A stretch of 64,000 nt of DNA from Chitinibacter fontanus (GCF_013423785.1 NZ_CP058952.1:1515665-1579664), one strand, 5' to 3'. Counted from the stretch's first letter, positions 42,543-55,633 are shown. Notes: generated from the letters alone by a model not told the origin. Program-made: numbers and translations.

Positions 42543-43847
42543 ATGTATAACCATGAAGTGACCAGCGATGTCATCTCAACCTTTCGCATCCGGCTATTCG
42601 ATATGATCTGCGCGCTTTCTACGGCGCTGGACTTGCTAGACCCCGCCTTGGGATCGCACCAGAAACGCACCTGCCTAATTGCCGCACAAATTGCCCGTAA
42701 TATGGCGCTGGATGACAATGATTACCAAGATGTTTTTGGCGCTGCGATTTTTCACGACATCGGTGCAATTGGTCTGCATGACCGCCTCGCCATGCTGGAT
42801 TTTGAAGAGCACGATGCCCATACACATGCTCGACTTGGCGGCTTATTACTATCACGCTTTCCCGGCTTTAACCGCTACGCACCGCTCGTGCATTGCCACC
42901 ATGTGCAATGGAATTATGGTGAGGGAGCGCAGCATGAAGGCAAAGCCGTACCGCTGATGAGCCATCTAATTTATCTGGCCGATCGCATCGAAGTATTGGC
43001 ACAAGGCCAAGATAATATCCTTGGTGCAGCTCCCGAAATCGTCGAACAAATATGCGATGCAAGTGGGCGCAAATTTCACCCGTTGTTTGTTGAGGCATTT
43101 AGCAAAACAGCACAACAGGAAAGCTTCTGGCTCGACATATTTTCTAAGAATCTAGACCGGATTCTGATGGATTTGGCACCTTTCGATAACATTGATCTGG
43201 ACTTGGAGCAAATGCTGCAATTTGCCCAGTTTTTCGCCCTCGTCATCGACTCTCGCAGCCATTTCACCGCTACCCATTCTGCTGGGGTGGCCATTACCGC
43301 CGAAACCATTGCCCGCAACTTAGGAATGAGCGCGCAAGAATGCACCAAAATGCGGATGGCCGGCTATCTACATGATCTGGGTAAACTCGCAGTACCCAAC
43401 GAGTACATCGAACGACAAGGCATCTTGGAAGAAAAAGAAATGGCGCGGGTGCGCTCACACAGCTACCTGACGCTGGACATTCTAAGCATGATCAAAGGCT
43501 TGGAAGATGTCACCGAATGGGCCGCATGTCATCATGAACGGCTCGATGGCAGTGGCTATCCTTATCACCGTACTAGCACTGAATTATCGTTGGGCGCGCG
43601 CATTATGGCCGTAGCCGATGTTTATACCGCCCTAACCGAAGATCGCCCTTACCGCTCGGGCATGCGCCCTTCCGAAGTACTCGCCATGCTCGATGAACTC
43701 AAAGATCAGGGAAAACTAGATCCCATTGTGGTCAATACCCTGAAAGAAAATCTTCCCTCGATCGAAGCGGCTCGCATCCGCGCCCAGAGTCAGGAAGGAC
43801 TGGATTTAATCGAATTTTGGCAGCTTGCCACCAAGTCGCTGCAATAA
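42543..43847 (+). CDS. HD-GYP signalling protein with two HD domains
   Basis: A 434-residue cytoplasmic protein with two HD domains. The first (about 25-180) has H39, the HDIG pair at 71-74 and an HCHH cluster. The second (about 235-400) is a canonical HD-GYP domain, with HDLGK (about 277-281), HHERLDGSGYP (about 329-340) and a late DVYTALTEDRPYR. HD-GYP enzymes hydrolyse cyclic di-GMP. No receiver or membrane part is present. The ATG at 42543 is preferred over an upstream TTG, with AGG about 9 bases before it. A PAS protein and a chemoreceptor follow directly, suggesting a common operon linking c-di-GMP and taxis. Confidence 0.9.
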   Translation: MYNHEVTSDVISTFRIRLFDMICALSTALDLLDPALGSHQKRTCLIAAQIARNMALDDNDYQDVFGAAIFHDIGAIGLHDRLAMLDFEEHDAHTHARLGGLLLSRFPGFNRYAPLVHCHHVQWNYGEGAQHEGKAVPLMSHLIYLADRIEVLAQGQDNILGAAPEIVEQICDASGRKFHPLFVEAFSKTAQQESFWLDIFSKNLDRILMDLAPFDNIDLDLEQMLQFAQFFALVIDSRSHFTATHSAGVAITAETIARNLGMSAQECTKMRMAGYLHDLGKLAVPNEYIERQGILEEKEMARVRSHSYLTLDILSMIKGLEDVTEWAACHHERLDGSGYPYHRTSTELSLGARIMAVADVYTALTEDRPYRSGMRPSEVLAMLDELKDQGKLDPIVVNTLKENLPSIEAARIRAQSQEGLDLIEFWQLATKSLQ

Positions 43848-43858
43848 GGCAATCTACG

Positions 43859-44377
43859 ATGAAAAGCCGCATCATCCCGACGCAGCACGAGAAAATCATG
43901 CGCGAAAATGATTTTATCGTCTCCAAAACCGACACTAAAGGTCGGATCACCTATGGCAACCGGATTTTCATTGAATACTCCGGCTATTCCGAACATGAGT
44001 TACTCGGCGCCCAGCACAATATTATTCGCCACCCCGATATGCCACGCGGGGTATTCAAATACCTATGGGACACCATCGCCAGCGGGCAGGAAGTCTTTGC
44101 CTATGTCAAAAATATGGCCAAAGACGGTAGCTATTACTGGGTGTTTGCCAATGTAACACCCGATTACGATAGCAACGGCAACATCATTGGGTATCTTTCT
44201 GTACGCCGCTGCCCTAAACGTTCAGCAGTTGATACCTGTACGGGTTTATACCAGCAAATGCTCGCAGCAGAGCAGCAAGCCGGCCCACGCGATGCATGTG
44301 CTGCTTCGCTTGCGTTGCTAGGCTCGGTACTGCAACAACATGGAGTGAGTTATGAAGAGCTTGTCCTTTCACTCTAG
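43859..44377 (+). CDS. Stand-alone Aer-like PAS sensor protein
   Basis: A 172-residue protein. Residues about 10-125 are a PAS domain of the Aer type, with [47 protein letters not shown] and [14 protein letters not shown]; such domains often bind FAD or haem and sense oxygen or redox state. A helical tail ([17 protein letters not shown]...) follows, with no membrane segment. It begins 11 bases after the HD-GYP gene and overlaps the next chemoreceptor by 26 bases. In classical Aer the PAS and signalling parts are one chain; here they are separate genes, and the strong overlap suggests the products work together. Confidence 0.87.
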   Translation: MKSRIIPTQHEKIMRENDFIVSKTDTKGRITYGNRIFIEYSGYSEHELLGAQHNIIRHPDMPRGVFKYLWDTIASGQEVFAYVKNMAKDGSYYWVFANVTPDYDSNGNIIGYLSVRRCPKRSAVDTCTGLYQQMLAAEQQAGPRDACAASLALLGSVLQQHGVSYEELVLSL

Positions 44378-45809
44378 GGTAACGCTAGTCGTTATTTTCT
44401 TGTGCAGCCTGCTGGGGATTCATTTTTTAGTGTCTTGGTACCTACAAGGCTTTCAAAGCTGGTCTTTAATACTGCTGCTGGCCGGCATCGTCACCGGGCA
44501 TCTGTATGTTTTACGCTCGCGCACCGATATGGCACTGCTGCAGCAAATCGAGCGGATTGCCGGTGATGTTGCAGCAGGCAAAGTCACCGAGCGAATTGTA
44601 CATATCCCCAGCACCGATGAATTTGGCCGGATCAGCTGGGCCATTAATGACATGCTCGATCAGCTGGAAGCCTGTTTTCGTGAGCAGCAAACCACGTTAC
44701 AAATGGCCAGCCAAGGTAAATTTTTTCGCAAAGCTCAGCCAGTCGGCGTACACGGCGAGTTTCGTGCCGCACTGGATCGCACCAATCAATCACTTCTCGT
44801 GCTGGAAAAAAATGCGTTTAAAGAGCGGCGTAATGGTTTGCTATCGCAACTCGGTGAGCTCAATACCCGCAATTTATTAGCAAATCTGGAAATGACCCAA
44901 GGCGATATGGTCGGTATTGCCAGCGCCACCGATGATCTGGCGGGCTTATCGAGTCAAAATGTGGCCGATGCCGAAGATAGTCGCCAGCAAGTTGTGCAAC
45001 TGATTAATACCTTAATGGCGATGATTCAGCATATTGATGAAACCAGCGCCGCGGTAGATGGCTTTGGCAACCTTGCCGCCAAAGTGAGCTCGTCAGTGAA
45101 TATGATTGCCGATCTGTCCGACCAGACCAATTTGCTGGCACTCAACGCCGCTATTGAGGCGGCGAGGGCGGGTGAACAGGGGCGTGGCTTTGCAGTGGTC
45201 GCCGATGAAGTACGCAAATTGGCCGAACGCAGCAAAACCGCATCCAGTGAGATCGGGTCGGTAATGGGTGAATTACAGGAAAAAGCCACCAGCATCAGTC
45301 AGGTGAGCAGCACTATGCGGCAAATGGCCCACGAGTCTGGCGAGCATGTCACAGGGATTGAGCAGCGCTTCCAAAGCAGTGAACAGCGCGCCAAACAAGC
45401 CTTACAACGCATTGCTTACGTACAAGATGTCTGCCACACCTCACAAGCTAAAGTGGAAATTTTGTACTTCAAACAGAACGGCTATATCAACATCATGGGC
45501 GGGGACTTGGCTCGCAAAGCTCAGCAAACCTTGCAATTGCAGGCAAATGACAGCGTTTTTGGCCACTGGTATGCCAGTGTTAATAGCCTACGCGATTACA
45601 ACCAGTACAGTGCCTTCCGTGAATTGGCGGCACCCCAGCAATTACTCTACCAAGCCATGCATCAGGTTGTTGAGCTGGCCGATAGCAATTGGCCAGACGA
45701 TCCACAGTTACAACATCAAATTCAGGCGCAGTTTCAAAGTGTTGAAAATGCCAGTCAAAAATTATTTTTATCCCTGGATCAATTGGTACTGCAAAAGCAT
45801 CAGCACTAA
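44352..45809 (+). CDS. Chemoreceptor with degenerate CZB-like domain
   Basis: A 485-residue methyl-accepting chemotaxis protein. Two membrane segments lie close together near the N-terminus (about 9-27 and 37-55) with almost no periplasmic loop, followed by a HAMP-like region and a signalling hairpin ([38 protein letters not shown]). The C-terminal region (about 365-445) resembles a CZB chemoreceptor zinc-binding domain ([41 protein letters not shown]), but the usual Cys and His ligands appear replaced. GGAGTGAG precedes the ATG, inside the PAS gene. With so little periplasmic sequence its signal probably comes from inside the cell, perhaps from the adjacent PAS protein. Confidence 0.9.
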   Translation: MKSLSFHSRVTLVVIFLCSLLGIHFLVSWYLQGFQSWSLILLLAGIVTGHLYVLRSRTDMALLQQIERIAGDVAAGKVTERIVHIPSTDEFGRISWAINDMLDQLEACFREQQTTLQMASQGKFFRKAQPVGVHGEFRAALDRTNQSLLVLEKNAFKERRNGLLSQLGELNTRNLLANLEMTQGDMVGIASATDDLAGLSSQNVADAEDSRQQVVQLINTLMAMIQHIDETSAAVDGFGNLAAKVSSSVNMIADLSDQTNLLALNAAIEAARAGEQGRGFAVVADEVRKLAERSKTASSEIGSVMGELQEKATSISQVSSTMRQMAHESGEHVTGIEQRFQSSEQRAKQALQRIAYVQDVCHTSQAKVEILYFKQNGYINIMGGDLARKAQQTLQLQANDSVFGHWYASVNSLRDYNQYSAFRELAAPQQLLYQAMHQVVELADSNWPDDPQLQHQIQAQFQSVENASQKLFLSLDQLVLQKHQH

Positions 45810-45837
45810 AAAAAGCGCTCTGATTGAGCGCTTTTTT
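45808..45837. terminator. Strong intrinsic terminator between convergent chemoreceptor genes
   Basis: A run of A, GCGCTC, loop TGATT, GAGCGC and a T6 run form a symmetric hairpin beginning at the stop of the upstream chemoreceptor. It can end transcription from both directions, though the minus-strand gene at 45902 is 65 bases away. Confidence 0.85.
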
Positions 45838-45901
45838 ACATACCCCACTACAGTACCAAAATAAAACCCAAATAATGCAATGACTAGAACGAGATACCCA
45901 T

Positions 45902-47506
45902 TTAAAGCCTAAACTTAGTGACAGCTTGTTCTAAATCTCTAGCTTGTCCACTCAACTTTTTCGCTTGCTCAGCTGCCCCACTGAAAGTACTGAGGTTTTC
46001 CCGTGCATTGTGATCAATTTCATCCACATAACGTGTCACAGCGTGGGTTTGTTCGGCCTGCACTGCCATCACACTGAGTAAATCATCCACCGCATGTACG
46101 ACATCCTGGCTGCTATTCACAATAAGGCTCATTGTTTCTTCCGCGACCTGCGTTTCATGTAAACCCTGATCCGCCAGACTCACGTTCTGATTCATACCCG
46201 CCACCACCTGTGCGGTTTGATCGCGAATGGTACTAATGGCCGCCACGATATCTTGAGTGGCTTGTGTGGTGCGCTCGGCCAGTTTGCGTACCTCATCGGC
46301 GACAACCGCAAAGCCACGCCCCTGTTCGCCCGCCCTAGCGGCTTCAATGGCCGCATTGAGGGCTAACAGATTCGTTTGATCCGCAATTTCACGAATACTG
46401 GTCACCAGACTGGAGATGGATTCCGTTTTATCCCCCAACTCCTGTACTGCAGATGCGGCAGTGTTAATCCCGCCAGCTAGCACTTGCAAGCTACCTGCTA
46501 CGGTTTTGACGCGCGTAATCCCATCTGAAGCGTGAGTACCCGCTTCACGCGCCAAGCCAATTGCCTGCTGAGTCCCCTGCTCCATCTGCTGCAGACCGGA
46601 ATTGGTTTGCGCAATACTGTGCTGAATTCCTGCTACCGCCTGATTCATCGTTTCGGCACGATTTAGCAGGTTTTGTACCCGGGCATCCTGGCCGCTGGCG
46701 GATTGCCCAAGTTGATCGGATACTTGCCGAATCGCACGCACCACATGTTTAAGCTGGCTTTGCATCTGGCTCACGCCAGCAAGCAAGGAGCCTGAATTTT
46801 GAAACTGAATCGCCTGACTTAAATCACCTGCACCGATCTGCCCGACCAGCTGACTTAAATCGGCAGGCTCCATTTCCAGCGGTTGATAAATCTTGCGTGC
46901 GATCCACCACAAAGCCGCACACACAGCCAAGCCAACCAGCACAAATAAAATCAGCATATTGCGCGTGGACGCATCCAAAGCCCCGCGTTCTTCAGTTTGT
47001 GCTTGATTAAATTGCGACTGTATCTTGCTATCCATCTCACCGATCAGATTGGAAAGCTCGGCACCCGCAGCATCAATCTTGTCATCACTGGCGGCAAAAG
47101 CCGCTTCATCGGCTTTGGTTTCAATCAGCTTAGGCAGATCAATCAGCGCAGCCTCTTTTAAGCGGGCAAATTTTTCGCGAATCAGGGCCTGACTAGCAGG
47201 ATCATCCAGTTGCCCAATCGCAGCCTCAATACTGGTAATTAAGGCCTGCCCTTCTGCCACGCGCTCCGGCTGTACCTTGCCCTCATCTTTATCCACAATA
47301 TTGTCCATTGCCAGCAAAGTGACTTCGACGACTTTAGTCCGCAATTGCCCGAGTACATTACTTTGATGAGCTAAATGTCCGGCCTTATTCACTTGGCTGG
47401 ACACCTGCTGCTGGCTGAGCCAGCTATTGATGCCCAGCGCAGTCAAACCCGCTAAAACGGTTGCAGCAAGGATCAGCAGCCACTGTTTAATTTGAATCTG
47501 TTTCAT
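45902..47506 (-). CDS. Methyl-accepting chemotaxis protein with 4-helix-bundle-like sensor
   Basis: A 534-residue chemoreceptor. Membrane segments lie at about 10-28 and 184-204, enclosing a helical periplasmic domain of about 155 residues that fits a four-helix-bundle type sensor. A HAMP-like linker and the signalling hairpin follow, with [38 protein letters not shown] at the tip. There is no C-terminal CheR/CheB-binding pentapeptide. It is convergent with the preceding receptor. Directly after the stop, mRNA reads TAAATGGGTAT, one of the repeated 3' motifs. The ligand is unknown. Confidence 0.92.
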   Translation of the reverse strand: MKQIQIKQWLLILAATVLAGLTALGINSWLSQQQVSSQVNKAGHLAHQSNVLGQLRTKVVEVTLLAMDNIVDKDEGKVQPERVAEGQALITSIEAAIGQLDDPASQALIREKFARLKEAALIDLPKLIETKADEAAFAASDDKIDAAGAELSNLIGEMDSKIQSQFNQAQTEERGALDASTRNMLILFVLVGLAVCAALWWIARKIYQPLEMEPADLSQLVGQIGAGDLSQAIQFQNSGSLLAGVSQMQSQLKHVVRAIRQVSDQLGQSASGQDARVQNLLNRAETMNQAVAGIQHSIAQTNSGLQQMEQGTQQAIGLAREAGTHASDGITRVKTVAGSLQVLAGGINTAASAVQELGDKTESISSLVTSIREIADQTNLLALNAAIEAARAGEQGRGFAVVADEVRKLAERTTQATQDIVAAISTIRDQTAQVVAGMNQNVSLADQGLHETQVAEETMSLIVNSSQDVVHAVDDLLSVMAVQAEQTHAVTRYVDEIDHNARENLSTFSGAAEQAKKLSGQARDLEQAVTKFRL

Positions 47507-47566
47507 ACCTGACTCTTATTTGTGCGAGATAGTACTTAAATGTAGCAAATTACGTCAGGCTTGCTG

Positions 47567-47602
47567 AAAAAAAGCCCACCGCATCGTGAGATGGGTGGGC
47601 TT
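47567..47602 (-). terminator. amtB intrinsic terminator
   Basis: On the minus strand AAGCCCACC, an inner stem-loop and GGTGGGCTT are followed by a T-run (47567-47573). It lies 46 bases beyond the amtB stop and before the chemoreceptor gene. Confidence 0.85.
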
Positions 47603-47647
47603 GTAAAATGTACTCGGTGACAAGTACACAGGAACAACCACGATTAA

Positions 47648-49168
47648 TTACAGGTTATAAGCTTTCTCACCATGGCTAGTTACATCCAAACCTTCACGCT
47701 CTTCGTCTTCTTTCACACGCAGACCGATTGTCAGATCAACCAATTTATAAGCAATTGCGGCAACCACACCTGACCATGCGATGGTAACTAGTACGCCAAT
47801 CGTTTGGATTTTGACTTGCGCTGCAATGCTGTAACCCGAAGCAACGCCATTAGCAACATAATCCCACACGCCAGTACCACCGAGATCTGGGCTGGCAAAC
47901 ACACCGGTTAGAATAGCGCCCAAGATACCGCACACGCCATGCACACCAAACACATCGAGTGAATCATCCGCACCGAGCAGTCGTTTCAAGCCATGTACAC
48001 CCCACAAGCCAGCCACACCTGCGATCAAGCCCATCACCAAACCACCACCCACGCCGACAAAACCAGCCGCAGGGGTAATCACCACCAAGCCTGCTACCGC
48101 GCCAGATGCAGCACCCAATAGAGATGGCTTACCTTTTAAGATCCACTCAGCGATCAACCAGCTCATTGCTGCCGCTGCCGGAGCGACCCAAGTATTCACG
48201 AAGGCGAGTGCCGCAGTGCCATTTGCTTCAAGCGCAGAGCCGGCGTTGAAACCAAACCAGCCAAACCAAAGCAATGACGCACCAATCATCGTCATGGTCA
48301 GGCTATGTGGTGTCATTGGGTCGCGACCGTAACCGATACGTTTACCCACAAAGTACGAACCAACCAAACCCGCAACCGCAGCATTAATATGGACCACAGT
48401 ACCACCGGCAAAATCCAGCGCACCGTCTTGGAACAGATAACCCGCAGTTTTAGTCGCAGCTTCTGCCGCTGCCGCATTGATGTAGGCATCCGGGCCAGCC
48501 CAGTACCAAACCATATGCGCAATTGGCAGGTAGCTGAAAGTAAACCAAATCACGCAGAACACCAGTACGGCTGAGAATTTGATGCGCTCTGCAAACGAGC
48601 CCACGATCAGACCGCACGTGATGGCTGCAAAGGCGCCCTGGAAGGCGATGTAGATCAATTCAGAAATGCCAATGCCTTTATTGAAGGTGGCAGCAATTGA
48701 GTCTGGCGTCACACCTTTGAGCATTACTTTGGACAGCGATCCAAAGAATGCATTGCCTTCGGTAAACGCCACACTGTAGCCATATACGACCCACAGAATC
48801 GAGATCAGGCTAAACAGCGTAAAGACTTGCATGAGTACCGACAGCATATTTTTGCTGCGCACCAGACCACCGTAGAACAATGCTAAACCGGGAATTGACA
48901 TCAAAATCACCAACGCAGTCGCCACAAATAACCATGTGTTATCGCCTTTGTTGATCGTAATTACTGGTGCCGCAACCGCGCTTGTGCTCGCCTCGACTGT
49001 CGATGCAATTGGTGCACTTGCCATCGCAGATGCAAGCTCAGCTTTAACTTCGCTGGCTACTACTGCCGCTGCCGATGCATCTACTGCACTGGCAGTTTCC
49101 TCGGCAAAGCTCGGTGCCGCAAATAACATGGCACCCAGTAGCGCCAGTGAACTTAGTATTTTTTTCAT
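47648..49168 (-). CDS. amtB: Ammonium transporter AmtB
   Basis: A 506-residue Amt/Rh-family transporter importing ammonium. A signal peptide (about 1-22) is followed by an Ala-rich linker (about 23-70) and then eleven hydrophobic segments beginning at NTWLFVATALVILMSIPGLALFYGGLVRSKN. Conserved pore-region histidines are visible in GGTVVHINAA and VFGVHGVCG. The Ala-rich periplasmic linker is unusual in length. The ATG at 49168 is chosen because GGAGAGAG precedes it; an upstream start would run into glnK. It follows glnK by 25 bases, the classical pairing in which GlnK blocks AmtB under nitrogen excess. Confidence 0.95.
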   Translation of the reverse strand: MKKILSSLALLGAMLFAAPSFAEETASAVDASAAAVVASEVKAELASAMASAPIASTVEASTSAVAAPVITINKGDNTWLFVATALVILMSIPGLALFYGGLVRSKNMLSVLMQVFTLFSLISILWVVYGYSVAFTEGNAFFGSLSKVMLKGVTPDSIAATFNKGIGISELIYIAFQGAFAAITCGLIVGSFAERIKFSAVLVFCVIWFTFSYLPIAHMVWYWAGPDAYINAAAAEAATKTAGYLFQDGALDFAGGTVVHINAAVAGLVGSYFVGKRIGYGRDPMTPHSLTMTMIGASLLWFGWFGFNAGSALEANGTAALAFVNTWVAPAAAAMSWLIAEWILKGKPSLLGAASGAVAGLVVITPAAGFVGVGGGLVMGLIAGVAGLWGVHGLKRLLGADDSLDVFGVHGVCGILGAILTGVFASPDLGGTGVWDYVANGVASGYSIAAQVKIQTIGVLVTIAWSGVVAAIAYKLVDLTIGLRVKEDEEREGLDVTSHGEKAYNL

Positions 49169-49193
49169 TTCGCTCTCTCCAGTATGCTGAATC

Positions 49194-49613
<420 letters not shown>

Positions 49614-49687
49614 TCATCTGTTTATGATGAATTCATAGGCACAAAGCACTAAATTGATACAAGCTACAAAAGGCCGCAAACAAGCAA

Positions 49688-49702
49688 GCACCATTTAGGT
49701 GC
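49688..49702. promoter_or_regulatory. NtrC-binding site upstream of glnK
   Basis: GCACCATTTAGGTGC matches the NtrC dyad GCACCA-N3-TGGTGC with one mismatch. Its centre lies about 110 bases upstream of the sigma-54 promoter, the usual enhancer distance. A further half-site GCACCA is at 49711-49716. Confidence 0.75.
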
Positions 49703-49783
49703 ATCAATCCGCACCATGCAACTTTCTGCGATCTGCTAAACTCATATACAGCAGCATCAACCAATGACCGTAAGGAGTACGTC

Positions 49784-50044
49784 ATGCTGAAAGATAAGTT
49801 TTTTGATGAAATTGCCGGCAAAATTTCTGATGCGATTGCTTCTAGCCCAGCGAAAGACATGGAAAAAAATGTGCGTGCCATGATGGGAAGTGCATTCACC
49901 AAATTGGATTTAGTGACACGCGAAGAATTTGAAATTCAGCAGGAAGTGCTCGCACGCACTCGCGAAACACTTACCCAGCTTGAAGCACGCGTAGCGGATC
50001 TAGAATCTCGCCTTCAATTGAATAACCCTCAAGACGGAATTTGA
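49784..50044 (+). CDS. ubiK: Ubiquinone biosynthesis accessory factor UbiK
   Basis: An 86-residue protein of the YqiC/UbiK family. It has an amphipathic N-terminal helix (MLKDKFFDEIAGKISDAI), the segment RAMMGSAFTKLDLVTREEFEIQ, and a C-terminal coiled coil (about 45-80) that drives trimerisation. UbiK helps the aerobic ubiquinone-synthesis complex with UbiJ. AAGGAG precedes the ATG. It is divergent from glnK-amtB, and the NtrC site lies in the shared 251-base region, nearer to this gene. Confidence 0.9.
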   Translation: MLKDKFFDEIAGKISDAIASSPAKDMEKNVRAMMGSAFTKLDLVTREEFEIQQEVLARTRETLTQLEARVADLESRLQLNNPQDGI

Positions 50045-50080
50045 GCCTTACAACATTTCGATTTACAACACCCAAAACTA

Positions 50081-50107
50081 AAACCGAGCCACGTGCTCGG
50101 TTTTTTT
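50081..50107 (+). terminator. ubiK intrinsic terminator
   Basis: AAACCGAGC (50081-50089), loop CACGT, GCTCGGTTT (50095-50103) and a T7 run form a classical terminator 37 bases beyond the ubiK stop. Confidence 0.9.
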
Positions 50108-50163
50108 GTAACATAAAGTAAGCGTTAACCCTAATCATTGAGACCACCGTGCTAGCCGAGACC

Positions 50164-50652
50164 ATGCCAGAAGCCACTTTTGCGATTTCAAATGCCGGAA
50201 TTCTAGATCTTGATGATCTAGCGCCGTTATTTAACGCCTATCGTCAATTTTATATTGATACCTCGCTGCGCTACGCCAGCTATTCACAAGATACCGAAGA
50301 GGCACGAGCGTTTTTATCCCAGCGCTTAGTACAAAGCGACTCTCGCCTATATTTGGTGCGTGACACGGCAGGGAAAGCCATCGGCTTTACTCAGGTTTTT
50401 GAGAGCTTTTCATCAATGAGCCTGTGCCGCTGCTGGGTATTGAATGATTTGTTTGTACTACCAGAGCTGCGCGGACAGAAGATTGGTGCGGCGCTGCTGG
50501 CCCACGTAGAACGCGAAGCCAAAGCTATTGGGGTCGGGATGCTCACGATGCAAACCTCACCAGAAAACGTCAATGCACACCGTTTGTATCAGAAAATGGG
50601 CTATCAGCGTGAAATGGGGCATCTGCACTTTGTTCGTCGATTAAACCAATAG
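50164..50652 (+). CDS. GNAT-family N-acetyltransferase
   Basis: A 162-residue acetyltransferase of the GNAT superfamily. The acetyl-CoA-binding motif is visible in LNDLFVLPELRGQKIGAALLAHVEREAKA, with the Q/R-x-x-G-x-G/A pattern RGQKIGA, followed by MLTMQTSPENVNAHRLYQKMGYQRE. The substrate cannot be told from sequence. The ATG at 50164 is used; an in-frame GTG five codons upstream (50149) is also possible. The gene stands alone between the ubiK terminator and the convergent ATP synthase operon. Confidence 0.85.
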   Translation: MPEATFAISNAGILDLDDLAPLFNAYRQFYIDTSLRYASYSQDTEEARAFLSQRLVQSDSRLYLVRDTAGKAIGFTQVFESFSSMSLCRCWVLNDLFVLPELRGQKIGAALLAHVEREAKAIGVGMLTMQTSPENVNAHRLYQKMGYQREMGHLHFVRRLNQ

Positions 50653-50718
50653 CCATCTCTAGGGTATCCAGAAGAAGATCAATCAAAATCTTGTATAGCT
50701 GCATATACCCATCAAAAT

Positions 50719-50749
50719 AAAAAAACCAGCCCGTAGGCTGGTTTTTTGT
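50719..50749. terminator. Bidirectional terminator of the atp operon and GNAT gene
   Basis: An A-run, ACCAGCC, loop CGTA, GGCTGGT and T6 form a symmetric hairpin about 30 bases beyond the atpC stop and between convergent genes. It follows an ATATACCC repeat (50703-50710). Confidence 0.9.
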
Positions 50750-50777
50750 TTAGTGCAAAACCATCGTAAAGCGATGA

Positions 50778-51206
50778 TTAGTGGCCGCGCCGTTTGATCT
50801 TGTCGATGACAGCAAGTTTTGCAACTGCTTCGACCAATTCGGCCTGCGCCATGGCAAAGTCCATCGTAGAAGCGTGATTGCGCAACGCTTCCTCTGCCTT
50901 GCGCTTTGCTTCTTGCGCTTTGGCTTCATCGATGTCTGCACCACGAATCGCAGTGTCGGCCAATACCGTTACCACATCCGGCTGAACTTCGAGCATGCCA
51001 CCTGAAACAAACAGAATGACATCATCTTCGTTCGAGTTAGCGATCTTGATACGGATCGCGCCCGGGCGAATGCGGGTCAACAGCGGCGCGTGCCGCGGCA
51101 AGATACCGATCTCACCCTTGTCGGCAGGCGCAGAGATGAACTCAGCGGTACCAGAGTAGATCAGCTCTTCAGCGCTAACTACGTCCACATGCATGGTCAT
51201 GGCCAT
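50778..51206 (-). CDS. atpC: ATP synthase F1 epsilon subunit
   Basis: A 142-residue epsilon subunit, part of the central stalk of F1Fo ATP synthase and a regulator of ATP hydrolysis. The N-terminal beta-barrel ([40 protein letters not shown]) and the C-terminal two-helix domain ([20 protein letters not shown]...) are both present. The first ATG at 51206 is used (MAMTMHV); the other two ATG codons within five residues are alternatives. It is the last gene of the operon, 11 bases after atpD. Confidence 0.96.
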   Translation of the reverse strand: MAMTMHVDVVSAEELIYSGTAEFISAPADKGEIGILPRHAPLLTRIRPGAIRIKIANSNEDDVILFVSGGMLEVQPDVVTVLADTAIRGADIDEAKAQEAKRKAEEALRNHASTMDFAMAQAELVEAVAKLAVIDKIKRRGH

Positions 51207-51217
51207 AGCTTAACCCC

Positions 51218-53511
<2,294 letters not shown>

Positions 53512-53539
53512 GATCTGATCCTTTTATCTACGTCTCAAA

Positions 53540-55081
53540 TCAGTAAGCAGCGCCGGCCTTGAAGGATTCCGCAGCTTTCAGGATTGCAGCTTCATCATCA
53601 GAAGAAAGTTCACCTTTCTCATCGATGCGCGCCAATACATCAGCGTGGTTTGCCTTGAGGTGGCTCAGGAAAGCAGCTTCGAATGCCAGAGCACGGTCAA
53701 CTGCAACATCAGCAAATACGCCTTTGTTGATCAGCAACAGGGTCACGCCCAATTCGCCGACTTTCAGTGGGCTGTACTGAGCTTGTTTCATCAACTCAGT
53801 CACCAACTTACCGTTTTCCAACTGTTTACGAGTCGCTTCGTCCAAATCAGACGCGAACTGAGCAAATGCTGCCAATTCACGGTACTGAGCCAGAGCCAGA
53901 CGTACACCGCCACCCAATTTCTTGATGACTTTAGTTTGCGCCGCGCCACCTACACGTGATACCGAAATACCCGCGTTCATCGCTGGGCGAATACCCGCGT
54001 TGAACAAGTCAGTTTCCAAGAAGATCTGACCGTCAGTAATCGAAATTACGTTGGTTGGTACGAATGCAGAAACGTCACCAGCTTGGGTTTCAATGATAGG
54101 CAATGCAGTCAAAGAACCAGTTTTGCCTTTCACAGCGCCGTTAGTCAATTTCTCAACTTCGACTTCATTGATACGTGCAGCACGTTCCAGCAGACGAGAG
54201 TGGAGATAGAATACGTCGCCAGGGAATGCTTCACGACCTGGTGGACGACGCAGCAACAATGAAATTTGACGGTAAGCAACAGCTTGCTTAGACAAATCAT
54301 CGTAAACGATCAATGCGTCTTCACCGCGATCGCGGAAGAATTCACCCATCGTGCAACCAGAGTATGCAGCGATGTATTGCAGAGCAGCAGATTCAGAAGC
54401 GGCAGCAGCAACCACGATCGTGTGTGCCAATGCGCCGTGCTCTTCCAATTTACGAACCACGTTCGCAATCGAAGAAGCTTTCTGGCCGATCGCAACGTAG
54501 ATACACGTTACGCCGGTGCCTTTCTGGTTGATGATCGCGTCCAATGCAACGGCAGTTTTACCGGTTTGACGGTCACCAATGATCAACTCACGCTGACCAC
54601 GACCTACTGGAACCATCGTATCGATTGATTTAATACCGGTTTGCAGTGGTTGCGATACAGATTGACGAGCAATTACGCCTGGCGCAATTTTTTCGATCGG
54701 AGCTGATTCGGTAGTGCCCAAAGGACCTTTACCGTCGATAGGCTGACCCAACGCGTTTACAACGCGGCCAACCAACTCACGACCTACTGGAACTTCCAGA
54801 ATGCGGCCAGTACATTTAACCTCATCGCCTTCGGCGATGTGTTTGTAGTCACCCAAAATTACGGCACCTACGGAATCACGCTCCAAGTTGAGCGCCAAAC
54901 CGAAGGTATTACCCGGAAATTCCAGCATCTCGCCTTGCATAACTTCAGACAGGCCGTGCACACGCACGATACCGTCAGTTACTGACACAACAGTACCAGT
55001 AGTGCTGGACTGTGCGCCTTGCGGCAGATTCTGGATCCGAGCTTTAATCAGTTCACTGATTTCGGACGGATTAAGTTGCAT
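53540..55081 (-). CDS. atpA: ATP synthase F1 alpha subunit
   Basis: A 513-residue alpha subunit, the non-catalytic nucleotide-binding partner of beta. Walker A GDRQTGKT is at 169-176. The N-terminal [17 protein letters not shown] and later [19 protein letters not shown] match the family. It starts 8 bases after the atpH stop. No anomaly was seen. Confidence 0.97.
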   Translation of the reverse strand: MQLNPSEISELIKARIQNLPQGAQSSTTGTVVSVTDGIVRVHGLSEVMQGEMLEFPGNTFGLALNLERDSVGAVILGDYKHIAEGDEVKCTGRILEVPVGRELVGRVVNALGQPIDGKGPLGTTESAPIEKIAPGVIARQSVSQPLQTGIKSIDTMVPVGRGQRELIIGDRQTGKTAVALDAIINQKGTGVTCIYVAIGQKASSIANVVRKLEEHGALAHTIVVAAAASESAALQYIAAYSGCTMGEFFRDRGEDALIVYDDLSKQAVAYRQISLLLRRPPGREAFPGDVFYLHSRLLERAARINEVEVEKLTNGAVKGKTGSLTALPIIETQAGDVSAFVPTNVISITDGQIFLETDLFNAGIRPAMNAGISVSRVGGAAQTKVIKKLGGGVRLALAQYRELAAFAQFASDLDEATRKQLENGKLVTELMKQAQYSPLKVGELGVTLLLINKGVFADVAVDRALAFEAAFLSHLKANHADVLARIDEKGELSSDDEAAILKAAESFKAGAAY

Positions 55082-55089
55082 GATTTCTC

Positions 55090-55626
55090 CTAACTCTTCA
55101 GGCTCGTTGCAAGAGCAGTTAATTTGCCGCGTACAGAGGCATCAATAACCAGATCACCGATTGTTACCTTGATACCACCGATCAAATCGGGGTTCACGCT
55201 AACATCGGCAGTGATCTTGCGCTTGAGTTGCTGATTGAGCGTAGCCGTCAGTTCGGCCAGTTGGGCATCAGTCACAGCAAAAGCAGACTCGATGTGCGCT
55301 TGCGCTACACCTTCGTCTGCCGCTTTCAGTTCTTCGAATAACGCCGCCACTGCCGGTAGGGTAGTAAAGCGACGATTCTCAATCACTGTTGCCAGGAAGT
55401 TTTTAACCTCTGCGTTAGCATCAACGCCCAGGAGCCCGACCAACAGCTCCTGAACCTGAGTAGCAGAACACTTTGGATTAGCCACTACGTCAAGGGCATC
55501 CTTGTCACCTGCGATTTGCGCAAGGTTAGCAAGCACGTCCGACCACAGAGACAAGGTATTGCTCTCTTTGGCCAAGCGGAATACCGCTTCAGCGTAGGGT
55601 CTAGCGACGGTTATAAGTTCTGCCAT
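55090..55626 (-). CDS. atpH: ATP synthase F1 delta subunit
   Basis: A 178-residue delta subunit, linking F1 to the peripheral b-stalk. The N-terminal [19 protein letters not shown] and the C-terminal [14 protein letters not shown]-like segment ([25 protein letters not shown]) are recognisable. The ATG at 55626 begins this conserved N-terminus; an earlier in-frame start would add 15 residues and overlap atpF. The stop lies 8 bases before atpA. Confidence 0.95.
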   Translation of the reverse strand: MAELITVARPYAEAVFRLAKESNTLSLWSDVLANLAQIAGDKDALDVVANPKCSATQVQELLVGLLGVDANAEVKNFLATVIENRRFTTLPAVAALFEELKAADEGVAQAHIESAFAVTDAQLAELTATLNQQLKRKITADVSVNPDLIGGIKVTIGDLVIDASVRGKLTALATSLKS

Positions 55627-55633
55627 GACTGTC

